From Magnetococcales bacterium (GTDB taxonomy: Bacteria; Pseudomonadota; Magnetococcia; Magnetococcales; JADGCL01), in NCBI GenBank assembly GCA_015229005.1, contig JADGCL010000028.1, positions 1 to 38,105 on the forward strand: a DNA stretch of 38,105 nucleotides, in the 5' to 3' direction. Below the pieces are notes generated by a model. That model worked only from the letters and a program-made list of their open reading frames with translations. It was not told where the DNA came from and ran no database searches. The translations under genes were made by a program, and so were the position numbers. This document shows, piece by piece, positions 25,586 to 33,986 of this stretch. Each line of letters opens with the position of its first letter. Within the stretch, counting starts at the first letter, position 1.

Positions 25586-25900
25586 TCAGGAGGAGACCGG
25601 CCACGGAACGAAATATATTACCAATGGCGCTTGGATAATCGCAACGCTGCGTAATGCCAAAAGGGATCGTGTTTTCGCCCTTGGCACGGTCAGCCGAGGG
25701 AAAGGCTTGGGGCGATGTTTGACGGCTCGTGATTCAACACGACCATGCCGGTTCCCGATCCGGTGGAAAGCGATGGCGCACAGCATTGCGTCCAAGAGGC
25801 GGGATCGTTTTGTTCCAGATGCGTGCTCGATCTTTTCTCGGGACGAATTCAGGAGGGCTCCTCGCTGAGGAGCTGATCCGGGAAAGCGGAAAGAAATTGC
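25586..25900 (-). pseudogene. Decayed C-terminal fragment of an IS4-family-type transposase
   Basis: On the minus strand the reading ...LCAIAFHRIGNRHGRVESRAVKHRPKPFPRLTVPRA resembles the C-terminal signature of IS4-type transposases (PGRVEPRxxKRRPKPYPLLTxPR). A stop lies upstream at about 25901-25903 and the reading after PRAK drifts to an unrelated tail, so only a piece remains. No DDE core is present. The fragment lies 20 bases from the palindromic element, whose right arm may be the matching IS end. The surrounding gap (25575-26045) has no other gene I can support. Confidence 0.5.
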
Positions 25901-26045
25901 TTATTCAGTCTTTCTATTTGTTCTCTGGCCTTCCTTATGATAGACTTGAAGATTGTCAGTATCCGGTATGGGATGTGATGCTTGGTCCTGCAAACCGCAT
26001 TATGCGCCATGCAGGAGACTGATTCCATGTCTGTCTGAATCGTAA

Positions 26046-27491
26046 ATGTTTTTCCTGTCCAGGCGCCATTGGAATTTTATGATTACAATTATAGATGAAC
26101 ACGAAAAATCCCGCAAAGAACGGGAAATGCTGGTCAGTCGCATGAATGCCATTTTTCATGGGGTGGATGATGCTATTGTTGCCATTGATGGGGAGTGGCG
26201 CATTGTCCAATTCAACGAATCCGCAACCAGGCTCCTGGGAATTACCTCCTCGGCGATGAACCGATTATTGTGTGAGGTTGTGGTTTGGCTCTTCCCCTAC
26301 GTGGAACCCCTACTGCGCCAAGCTCAGATCGAGGGTGAGGGGAAACGCACGGTACGCATGGTCAACATGACCGAAGGTAGGGCAAGTCGGGTCTTGAATT
26401 GCACGGCGTCTCTCTTTACCGACCCGGCACAAGACTCCCAGGGAGTGATCCTGGTGGTCCGTGACGAGAGCCGCATGGCTATGCTGGAGCGGGAGACCAA
26501 AACACGGCAGGGTTGGCATGGGCTGATTGGTTCAAGCCGGTCCATGCAGGAGGTCTATCATCTGATCGAACGATTGGCGGAAGTCGACTCCACTGTTCTC
26601 ATCACCGGTGAAACTGGCACCGGCAAGGAGGTGGTGGCCCTGGCGCTGCACGAGACCAGCCTGCGTAGATCCGGCGCCTTTGTGGCGGTCAATTGCGCGG
26701 CCCTACCGGCAGGACTCATTGAAAGCGAGTTGTTTGGCCATGTGCGCGGGGCCTTCACCAGTGCTACACGTAACAATCCTGGCCGCTTCAAACTGGCGGA
26801 CGGGGGTACCATCTTTTTGGACGAGATCGGCGACCTTCCCCTGGAAATGCAGGTAAGGCTCCTGCGGGTCTTGCAGGAAAGGTCATTTGAGGCCGTAGGA
26901 GACAATAAGCCCATCCATGTGGATGTGCGGGTGATCACCGCCACCCATCGCGATTTGCGTGAACGGGTCCGGGAAGGGCTTTTCCGTGAGGATCTTTATT
27001 ACCGGCTCAAAGTGGTGGAAATGCGCATGCCCCCGTTGCGGGAACACAAGGAGGATCTTCCCGCACTGGTCAGCTATTTTCTGGCCAAATTCAACGTCCG
27101 CCTGAATCGTTCGATCAAGGGGGTGAGCGATGAGGTCCTCTCGGTCCTTATGGATTATAATTGGCCGGGAAACGTCCGTGAACTGGAACACGTTCTGGAA
27201 CATGCAATGGTTGTTGCCCCGCAATCCATCCTGGCGTGCTCCAATTTGCCTCCAGAATTCCGTGCTTCCCCCACCCCTCCCTTGTGCGACCCAACGGCAT
27301 CAAGAGGCCATCCCGTCGGACGCCCTCTGAAGCGCGGCCTCGATTCAGGAGAGGAATTTAATCGAGAAACGATTTTACGTGTTTTAGAAGAGTCTGGTTG
27401 GCGCATACAGGTCGCTGCCGCCAAGTTGAATGTTAGTCGCACCACCTTGTGGCGTCGAATTAAGTCTATGGGATTGAAACAGCCAGAATAG
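26046..27491 (+). CDS. Sigma-54-dependent transcriptional activator, PAS-AAA+-Fis
   Basis: This protein activates sigma-54 RNA polymerase by ATP hydrolysis. The 481 residues contain a PAS sensor (about 30-135), then the AAA+ domain: Walker A GETGTGKE (188-195), the sigma-54 contact loop GAFTSA (235-240), Walker B GGTIFLDEIGD (253-263), the arginine-finger region REDLYYRL (314-321) and WPGNVREL (373-380). A Fis-type helix-turn-helix follows (about 438-478, VAAAKLNVSRTTLWRRI). There is no receiver domain and no membrane segment, so the signal is probably cytoplasmic and read by PAS. The start is uncertain (26046 or 26079); neither has a good ribosome binding site. It ends 11 bases from the convergent HlyD gene. 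Control of the neighbouring export genes is inferred from position only; I found no clear -24/-12 promoter upstream of them. Confidence 0.92.
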   Translation: MFFLSRRHWNFMITIIDEHEKSRKEREMLVSRMNAIFHGVDDAIVAIDGEWRIVQFNESATRLLGITSSAMNRLLCEVVVWLFPYVEPLLRQAQIEGEGKRTVRMVNMTEGRASRVLNCTASLFTDPAQDSQGVILVVRDESRMAMLERETKTRQGWHGLIGSSRSMQEVYHLIERLAEVDSTVLITGETGTGKEVVALALHETSLRRSGAFVAVNCAALPAGLIESELFGHVRGAFTSATRNNPGRFKLADGGTIFLDEIGDLPLEMQVRLLRVLQERSFEAVGDNKPIHVDVRVITATHRDLRERVREGLFREDLYYRLKVVEMRMPPLREHKEDLPALVSYFLAKFNVRLNRSIKGVSDEVLSVLMDYNWPGNVRELEHVLEHAMVVAPQSILACSNLPPEFRASPTPPLCDPTASRGHPVGRPLKRGLDSGEEFNRETILRVLEESGWRIQVAAAKLNVSRTTLWRRIKSMGLKQPE

Positions 27492-27502
27492 AATTTGAGA
27501 AG

Positions 27503-29317
27503 TTATGGTTCGCGCAAGCTGGAGTCCAATGTGCGGAGGATGGGATAAAAAAAGTAGGAAAGCAGGCTGCGGGTTCCCACCTTGATTTCGGCAACTGCGC
27601 TCATCCCTGGAATCAGACGGAAATCCTTGGGAAGTTCACGCAAGGTGTTCTGCTTCAGTGTGAGCCGTGCCCGATAAACCGGCTGTTTGCGCCCGTCCAA
27701 CTCTTCTTCGAAGATATCCTCGCTAATCGTCGAAATCGCGCCTTCCAAAGTGCCATGACGCTGAAACGGTATGGCATCGAGTTTGACTCTGGCCCGATCC
27801 CCTTTGCGCAGATATCCGATATCCCGCGCGGGAATGTTCACTTCCGCTTGCAGCGGACTATCCACCGCCACCAGGGTGAGCAACACTTCGGCCTGACGAA
27901 TGATCGATCCCGTGGTACGGGGGGCAATATCCAGCACAACCGCATCAATCGGCGCGGTCAACCGCACCAGCATAAGCATCCGTTCGTGTTTGGCCACCAC
28001 TTCTGCATATTTGATCAACTCCCGTTGCGCGGTCTGCAGCTCCTGACCGTCCTGGCTCCGCCACTCCGCCATCATGGCGCTGCGCTGGGCTTGCGCCGCC
28101 GCCAGCTTATGACCGAGTTCCTCTACACTATTGAGGAGATGCTCGCTTGTGCGCCGGGTCTCACTCAATTGCCGCTTGGCTTCCAATAACAGGACTCGGG
28201 AACCGTATCCCTCTTCCAACAGGGTGCGGCGCATGGTCTCCAATTCCCGCACAATGGCCAAGTCGGTCTGCATGGCCCGCTGATCCTCACGGGTTGCTCG
28301 CAGACGTGCCTGCAATTCCTGGATTGTCGACTCGGAGACCAACAATTGGTCGCTTCGCTCCCGCTGGCGCGATGCATACAGTCTGCGCTGCAAGCGCTCC
28401 TCGCCCTGATCGGTAGAAAAGTGCGTGGGATTCTCGCCATCGAGCTCTGCGGTCAAACGCTGAACCTGCGCCGCGAAGCTCTTCATGGAGGCTTGGCTGG
28501 AAACGGCCTCGGCCTCGGCAAAGGTGGGATCCAATTGGGCCAACAGTTGCCCCGCCTTGACCTCCTGTCCCACCTGTACCTCGATGGAACGGACAATCAT
28601 GGTCTCCAACGGTTGGATGAAAATTTTCGCCGCCCGGGTCACCAGTTTGCCTTGACCGCTGACAACGCGGTCAAGGTGCGCCAGCGAGGCCCAAACCATC
28701 CCCACCACCAGGAACATGATTAAAGTAAACATGATCCACCGAGCCACCATGGGAATCGGCTGCTCTTCAATTTCGATCGCATCGGGCTGGTATTCCAAAC
28801 GAACCCGACGAAAGCGTCGGGATTGTCCGCCAAACCAGCGTCCCCACCAACCCGTTGGAGAGGGGGATTGACCGGCCATCACCACATGATCGGGATGAAC
28901 GATGCTCTCATCGGCCTGGCGCAACCGTTCCGTGACCATCTTGATCATGGAAAGGGCGCTCTCTGGACGATGGCGCAACAGTTGATAAAAAGCCTCTCGC
29001 GAATAAACCCGCAGGGTCACTGATTCCATGGCCAGGGCCGAGGCATTGCGCGCCAAGCCGTCCAGCACTCCCATTTCGCCAAAAATCTCGCCTTTGCCCA
29101 AGATCGCCAAGCGTATCGGACCCTCGGGCGACTTTATGGTCAACTCCACTTGACCGGTGACCACCTGGTAGGCGCAATCGCCGGCATCGCCTTCCCGAAA
29201 AATCAGTTGGCCCCGCTCATAGGGCTGTTCCACCACATGAACCCCCCCCGCATCCGCCAATGGGTCTGGCGGTGTCCGGTCAGGATCAGGATCCGTGTTG
29301 TCCGGGTCAATGCTCAT
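27503..29317 (-). CDS. Type I secretion adaptor (HlyD family) fused to an N-terminal cyclic-nucleotide-binding domain
   Basis: The ATG at 29317 overlaps the exporter stop by 11 bases and gives 604 residues. Residues about 27-140 are a cNMP-binding (CRP-like) domain: ERGQLIFREGDAGDCAYQVVTGQVEL, then the phosphate-binding cassette FGEMGVLDGLARNASALA, which keeps the Gly-Glu and the Arg. After a linker and basic stretch comes one TM (about 190-212, MFTLIMFLVVGMVWASLAHLD). The periplasmic adaptor follows: a first half-lipoyl domain (VQVGQEVKAGQLLAQLDP), a long coiled-coil hairpin, a second half-lipoyl domain and a C-terminal beta-barrel (PARDIGYLRKGDRARVKLDAIPF). HlyD proteins bridge the ABC exporter to TolC. 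The cytoplasmic nucleotide-binding domain is an unusual addition and suggests control of export. No TolC gene is in the window. Confidence 0.92.
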   Translation of the reverse strand: MSIDPDNTDPDPDRTPPDPLADAGGVHVVEQPYERGQLIFREGDAGDCAYQVVTGQVELTIKSPEGPIRLAILGKGEIFGEMGVLDGLARNASALAMESVTLRVYSREAFYQLLRHRPESALSMIKMVTERLRQADESIVHPDHVVMAGQSPSPTGWWGRWFGGQSRRFRRVRLEYQPDAIEIEEQPIPMVARWIMFTLIMFLVVGMVWASLAHLDRVVSGQGKLVTRAAKIFIQPLETMIVRSIEVQVGQEVKAGQLLAQLDPTFAEAEAVSSQASMKSFAAQVQRLTAELDGENPTHFSTDQGEERLQRRLYASRQRERSDQLLVSESTIQELQARLRATREDQRAMQTDLAIVRELETMRRTLLEEGYGSRVLLLEAKRQLSETRRTSEHLLNSVEELGHKLAAAQAQRSAMMAEWRSQDGQELQTAQRELIKYAEVVAKHERMLMLVRLTAPIDAVVLDIAPRTTGSIIRQAEVLLTLVAVDSPLQAEVNIPARDIGYLRKGDRARVKLDAIPFQRHGTLEGAISTISEDIFEEELDGRKQPVYRARLTLKQNTLRELPKDFRLIPGMSAVAEIKVGTRSLLSYFFYPILRTLDSSLREP

Positions 29318-31460
29318 GGCTATGCTGCTTGGACCACAAGTGACGATAGATCCCATCCTGAGACAGCAGTTCGTGATGGGTTCCCTTGGCCACAACCACC
29401 CCCTGATCCAGGACAAAAATTTGATCCGCATCCATCAGGGTGGCTAAACGATGCGAAACCATGACCACTGTGCGCCCCTGGGCGATCCGGTTCATGTTGT
29501 TCTGCACAATGGCCTCGCTTTCTGGATCCAGGGCGCTGGTCGCCTCATCGAAAATCAGAATCGGGGGCTGGGATAGTACCGCCCTGGCAATGGCCAAACG
29601 CTGCTTCTGCCCGCCGGAGAGATTACCGGCATTCTCTTCCAGCAGGGTTTCATACCCCTGGGAGAGACGTTGAATGAATTCATCGGCCCCCGCAAGATGG
29701 GCGGCGGTCACCACTTGAGTAAAGGAGGCTCCCGGCAACGATTGGGCGATGTTTTCCCGAACCGTGCCACGAAAGAAAAAACTCTCCTGCAGCACCACTC
29801 CGAGGTTGTGGCGCAGATTGGAAAAATCCAGATCCCGAATATCCTGTTGATCAAAGCGAATCGCCCCTTGTTGCGGCAAATGGAGCCCCTGAAGCAGCCC
29901 CAGCAAGGTGCTTTTTCCCGAGCCGCTCCGGCCTACAATCCCGACCATGCTCCCGGCGCGGATGGTCAGGGAGATCTCTTTCAGGGCTGGCACCGCCATG
30001 CCTGGATAGTAAAAGGTCAGACCCTCCAGGGTAATCTCTCCCCGCAGAAGTGGACGCAGCCCTGCCTGATTCGTCTTCTGTTCCGAGGGATGATTCATGA
30101 TCTCCCCCAACATGCGCACCGACATGGCGGTTTTTTGAAATTCATTGATCAGCGACACCAATTGCACCAGCGGGGAACTGACCCGACTCGCCAGCATTTG
30201 AATGGCCACCAACTCGCCCACGGTGAGTGCTCCGTCGAAAACCATGACCGCCCCCATCCAGACAATCACCACAGACAACAGTTTTTCCAAGAAACCGATC
30301 AGCGCCTGGGCGCTGATCGAGATCTTGCCCACCCGCATCTGCATGGTGATGGCCTGGGCCGAACTGGCGCTCCAACTGCGCCGAAAACCCGGCTCCAAGG
30401 CCAGGGATTTCACCGTGCGCATCCCATGAATCACCTCAACCAGTTGGGCTTGTCGCTTACCCTCGGCGGCGTAGAGTCGTTCGATTTCCCGTTGAAAAAA
30501 TGGCATCACCACCACCAGGGTCACGGCCGTCAACCCGGAAAAAAGCAACACAATAAAAGTCATGGTAACGCTGTAGAAGAGCAGCGCCGGCAAAAAGATG
30601 AACAAGGCCCAGGTATCCATGACTGTCGAGAACAGTTTGCCGGTCATGAAATTACGTATCACCTCGGCCTGCTGCATATGTTTGACCAGCACGCCGGCGG
30701 ATCTGTTTTCGTAAAAAGAGAGGGGGAGTGACAACAGGTGGCCAAAAGTGCGAGAAGTGAGGCGAATATCCATTTTATTTGTTGTGTGCAACAATAGATA
30801 ATTGCGCAAAAAACCCAATAGAGACTCAAAAAATATGGCGACTGTTACACCAATACCCAATACTGTCAATGTATCTGCACTGTTATGCACCAACACCTTG
30901 TCAATGACGATCTGAAAAAAGAGCGGCGTAATGAGACTCAAGGCGTGCAGAGACAACCCGGCTACAGCCACATAGGTAAAGGCCATCCTCTGCCGCGCAA
31001 ATTCCGGCAGAAACCAGTGCATTCCAAAAGGTTGCTTTTCGTCGCAAAAACTGTATCTGCGCTTTATTAAAATAACCTCATGTTGCCACATGACCTCAAA
31101 ACGGTCGCGACCAACGAAGATGAATCCCGCCCGATCCGCCAAGGGGTCGGCCACCACCGCTTCCTCAACCCCCTCATTCTGCCGAAGACCTGCCAACACT
31201 ATGCTGTTGCCGTTCTTCAAACGGGCAATCAGGGGATAGGCTTCCCCCAACCGGCTCAACTCGTTCCAGCTCATGGTGACTTTTTTGGCCTTGAAGCCCA
31301 GGTCACGGGCGATTCGCAACAAAAGATAAGTTTCAATGGGGCCGGTACCGATGGCGTAGTCGTGGATAAGGCGTTCCACACTCACATCAACTTCGTGATG
31401 GCGGGCCACCATTTCCAGAGTCTTCAGAGCGGTCAGTTGTTGGGTGCTGAGATTATCCAT
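29307..31460 (-). CDS. Type I secretion ABC exporter (HlyB type) with peptidase-dead C39-like domain
   Basis: Starting at the ATG giving MDNLSTQQL, 717 residues are predicted. Residues 1 to about 135 form a C39-like domain, but the catalytic cysteine is missing (HHEVDVSVERLIHDYAIG at the expected site), as in HlyB, where this domain only docks substrate. A six-helix transmembrane domain spans about 155-440. The nucleotide-binding domain shows Walker A GRSGSGKST, the signature LSGGQKQRLAIARA, Walker B PILIFDEATSALD and the switch histidine in MVSHRLATL. It probably exports the RTX protease encoded upstream. A longer frame from a TTG five codons earlier exists but is less likely. Confidence 0.94.
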   Translation of the reverse strand: MDNLSTQQLTALKTLEMVARHHEVDVSVERLIHDYAIGTGPIETYLLLRIARDLGFKAKKVTMSWNELSRLGEAYPLIARLKNGNSIVLAGLRQNEGVEEAVVADPLADRAGFIFVGRDRFEVMWQHEVILIKRRYSFCDEKQPFGMHWFLPEFARQRMAFTYVAVAGLSLHALSLITPLFFQIVIDKVLVHNSADTLTVLGIGVTVAIFFESLLGFLRNYLLLHTTNKMDIRLTSRTFGHLLSLPLSFYENRSAGVLVKHMQQAEVIRNFMTGKLFSTVMDTWALFIFLPALLFYSVTMTFIVLLFSGLTAVTLVVVMPFFQREIERLYAAEGKRQAQLVEVIHGMRTVKSLALEPGFRRSWSASSAQAITMQMRVGKISISAQALIGFLEKLLSVVIVWMGAVMVFDGALTVGELVAIQMLASRVSSPLVQLVSLINEFQKTAMSVRMLGEIMNHPSEQKTNQAGLRPLLRGEITLEGLTFYYPGMAVPALKEISLTIRAGSMVGIVGRSGSGKSTLLGLLQGLHLPQQGAIRFDQQDIRDLDFSNLRHNLGVVLQESFFFRGTVRENIAQSLPGASFTQVVTAAHLAGADEFIQRLSQGYETLLEENAGNLSGGQKQRLAIARAVLSQPPILIFDEATSALDPESEAIVQNNMNRIAQGRTVVMVSHRLATLMDADQIFVLDQGVVVAKGTHHELLSQDGIYRHLWSKQHSHEH

Positions 31461-31481
31461 GAAACCCAGAGACAAGCGAGC

Positions 31482-31799
31482 TTATATAAAATTGGGTGAG
31501 GTCGGAGGTTTTATCGCTCCAGATGACACAGCTTCATGAACCGCTTCATCTTCTGCTTTGTACTCAACCCTCTCCTGCAGTGGACCAATAACCTTGGCTT
31601 CGGTCAGTTTGCGCACCAACTCCTCCAACGTGGCGAAGGCGCGCAAAAATCCATCGACCGGCAGAATCAAGGCATGAGTTGCCATGGAGACTGGCAACTC
31701 CGAATCACTGTCGCATGGAACCATGCTGTTTAATTCACAACGAATCACACCGCCGATAAGATCGGCTCGGCCTATGGTGTGGGCAAAAACCGTTTTCAC
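31482..31799 (-). CDS. Small exporter-associated protein A (unrecognised family, paralogue of B)
   Basis: This 105-residue protein has a GTG start preceded by AGAGGAGA at good spacing, and ends 21 bases before the exporter gene, so it is probably co-transcribed. I do not recognise the family. Its middle (GGVIRCEL, then HALILPVDGFLRAFATLEELVRKLTEAKVI, about 16-70) aligns clearly with protein B (GGLVRLEL, then RLIMPLNGFLSTFQVMQDLIDQLVKSGIV). The pattern is two or three beta strands followed by an amphipathic helix. No signal peptide or membrane segment is seen, so it is probably cytoplasmic. The layout recalls DUF3467-type small proteins, but I cannot confirm a relation. A role as exporter or protease accessory is inferred from position. 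The C-terminal 35 residues (VEYKAEDEAVHEAV) are acidic and not shared with B. Confidence 0.75.
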   Translation of the reverse strand: MKTVFAHTIGRADLIGGVIRCELNSMVPCDSDSELPVSMATHALILPVDGFLRAFATLEELVRKLTEAKVIGPLQERVEYKAEDEAVHEAVSSGAIKPPTSPNFI

Positions 31800-31840
31800 C
31801 AGGTTCTCCTCTCACAATGACCAACACCACCTGTCAGCCT

Positions 31841-31985
31841 GTTGAAAAAGTCCATCCATGGACTTTTTCAACCTGGGAAGGCAAAACGCGGTTTCGCCTT
31901 CCCTTACAAATTCAACGGGTTACACCATCCCGTTGAATTTGGCCGGCCATCCCTGGCCGGCGCAGCTCGTTTATCAACGGGCTGC
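31841..31985. repeat. Array of five consecutive hairpins downstream of the RTX protease gene
   Basis: Five stem-loops stand side by side with only 0-4 bases between most of them. H1 is 31841-31872 (14 bp perfect, loop TCCA). H2 is 31875-31903 (8 bp plus 4 bp with one mismatch). H3 is 31908-31940 (12 bp perfect). H4 is 31942-31961 (8 bp perfect, GCCGGCCA/TGGCCGGC). H5 is 31962-31985 (5 plus 4 bp with one G-T). The stems differ from each other, so it is not a CRISPR or simple repeat. It begins 8 bases after the protease stop and lies before small gene A. It could block exonucleases, end transcription, or be a composite palindromic mobile unit; H1-like and H5-like modules occur elsewhere in the window. 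Confidence 0.85.
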
Positions 31986-31992
31986 TATCCCA

Positions 31993-33819
31993 TCAACTCT
32001 TGCCAACCAGTATCCCAAGTCTACGGGTCGCACTCAGGTTCGGATCCTCCACCATGGCCAAAGCGTGGACGCCTGATGCGGTGGCATCGCGGTAGGTCAA
32101 GGACGATGATGGCAGGAGCACTCCCTCCACGGAGGCAGAAGAACGGGCACTGCTTTGAGGCAGGCTCAAGGAGTAGATCGCATGGTCTGAATAGGAATCG
32201 ACCCCTAAAGCATCGCCGGCGAGGGGACCATTCTGTCGAATTGGATTGGCACCCATCGGGGATGCCAGGATGGCAACAGGACTTCCACGATCGTGGAGGT
32301 CATAGCCGGCGCTGGGTGGCAGACTCTTCATACGGGAACTGACAATTTTGTCGGCGGAAATTGCGAGCTCATGGTGGCCTTGTGGATCACTCCCCCCCGC
32401 CCGATCCCTGACCGTGATCAACGCCGAGTTCATGCCTTCCAGGGAGCGTGCCCCAATCACGGCGGCAAGGCTTCCATAAGCGTGCGACCCACTGTCCGCC
32501 ACCGGCAAAGCCGCTACGGTTTCTGGCATGGCGCTTGTTATGACCGGGGCGGCGAGGGAAAAAGAAAAGATTCCCCCATTATCCGCCAGAGAATAGATGT
32601 TCCCTGCCTCGTAATAGCTGGAGACCAGAACCTGACTCTTTGTACCACTCTTCCTGATGATCAGATCGTTTTGGGAGCGGAAAAACTGCAACTGGCTGCG
32701 GTCGACATCCTCGAAAGTCAGCCTATTGCTGCCGCTATCCACCACTGTATCCTGGCCAAAGTCAGCCCCGAACACATAGGCATCGTTGCCCAGCCCACCG
32801 ACCAGAAGACCCTTACCGCTACCAGCGATCAAGGTATCTGAACCCGTCCCACCCCTTAGCACATCTGCGTTACTGTTGCCCACCAGGGTGTCGCCGCCAC
32901 TGCCAGCCATGGCGTTATCTATGGTGACCCCATAGGCGATGCCTAGATTATTGACAGCCGGGGAGCCATCGAGCTTACTTCCGATGGAGCTGAAGGAACC
33001 GGCGTTGAGGTTGAGGATGCAGGGGAGGGTCTGATTGCTCGCATCCAAAGTATTCGTGCCGCCCGCATCCCAGATTGTCGAAATGAAAGCGGATCGGTCT
33101 GGCCAGTTGTAGATATCGTCCCCGGTGCGGGTGGTCGTGTTGGCGCCGTATATGGATTGGATCGCGGCAATGTCCATTACCATGGCTGAAGATGGGAAAA
33201 GGTTTTCATTCAGATAGGCTGGACTCTGAAAATAGGACATCATAGAGTGTTGGCGATCATCGTTGCCGAACAGACGCCCGGTTTCAATGGATTGCCCGCT
33301 CCGCACTTCGTAGTTGCCTGCATGGTTGAGTCCCAAGGCGTGGCCCAATTCATGAGTCAAGGTCGTCAGGCCATATTCTCCAGATCCCATATTATAATTT
33401 GATTCCCAATCAGTGCTCAGCCATACATCTGAACGGGTGATATTGGTGCCGTCTGGAACCCATGTGCGGGTATAGGTGCCACCACCCTCTGTGGTTGATG
33501 ATGCCCCAAAATTAATGCCTCCCAGGTTGGAGGTCTCGACGAATTGAATATTGGCCACATCAGACCAAGCTTTCAGGGCTGAGACCACTGCCCCCCGCTG
33601 CGGGCTGTCAAAGGCAGTGAATCCAGTCGCTTCTGTTGTCGTCCCAAAATCTGGAGGACGATCCATGATGCTGTAAGTGATTTTTGCTATTCCCATCGCG
33701 GAGGCCCTGGATTGCCCGCTATCCAGGACGTTGATGTATTGCTGAACCGTAGCGTCGGGTTTGTCCGCCCACCAGGACCCGTCACTGGTGATTGGCATGC
33801 TCTCGATATGGGTCCCCAT
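31993..33819 (-). CDS. M10B (serralysin-like) RTX zinc metalloprotease, probable type I secretion substrate
   Basis: I start at the ATG giving MGTHIESMP because AGGAGG stands 7 bases upstream, giving 608 residues. The zinc site HELGHALGLNH is at about 156-166 and the Met-turn SMMSYFQ near 192-198, both diagnostic of metzincin M10B peptidases. There is no N-terminal signal peptide. Calcium-binding RTX nonapeptides follow (GSGGDTLVG, ADVLRGGTGSDTL, LLVGGLGNDAY, about 306-348), then a beta region with SQLQFFRSQNDLIIR. Serralysins normally end near here; this protein continues for about 170 residues without recognisable motifs and ends GILVGKS rather than the classical D-hydrophobic end. The exporter and adaptor downstream on the same strand make it the natural cargo. 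Five hairpins follow its stop. Confidence 0.92.
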   Translation of the reverse strand: MGTHIESMPITSDGSWWADKPDATVQQYINVLDSGQSRASAMGIAKITYSIMDRPPDFGTTTEATGFTAFDSPQRGAVVSALKAWSDVANIQFVETSNLGGINFGASSTTEGGGTYTRTWVPDGTNITRSDVWLSTDWESNYNMGSGEYGLTTLTHELGHALGLNHAGNYEVRSGQSIETGRLFGNDDRQHSMMSYFQSPAYLNENLFPSSAMVMDIAAIQSIYGANTTTRTGDDIYNWPDRSAFISTIWDAGGTNTLDASNQTLPCILNLNAGSFSSIGSKLDGSPAVNNLGIAYGVTIDNAMAGSGGDTLVGNSNADVLRGGTGSDTLIAGSGKGLLVGGLGNDAYVFGADFGQDTVVDSGSNRLTFEDVDRSQLQFFRSQNDLIIRKSGTKSQVLVSSYYEAGNIYSLADNGGIFSFSLAAPVITSAMPETVAALPVADSGSHAYGSLAAVIGARSLEGMNSALITVRDRAGGSDPQGHHELAISADKIVSSRMKSLPPSAGYDLHDRGSPVAILASPMGANPIRQNGPLAGDALGVDSYSDHAIYSLSLPQSSARSSASVEGVLLPSSSLTYRDATASGVHALAMVEDPNLSATRRLGILVGKS

Positions 33820-33986
33820 GGTGAACCTCCTGACAGAATCGTTCAGATCAAGCAAAAAACAAAACTTTCTGACAGTTGTCTATTGGGTCAAGCGCAAGCA
33901 CTCCCTGGGATATTAGGCCATAATCAATGATTTCAACAGATTCTATTGACCTAATCCTGTAAGAAAAAATCAAACGCTTAAATGTT

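Noticed and set aside
25563..26022. Two plus-strand open frames of about 100 codons in the junction
   Set aside because: They lack ribosome binding sites and domains, and they run antisense to the transposase remnant.
31841..31985. CRISPR array
   Set aside because: The blocks are hairpins of different sequence with no constant repeat and no spacers; no cas gene is present.
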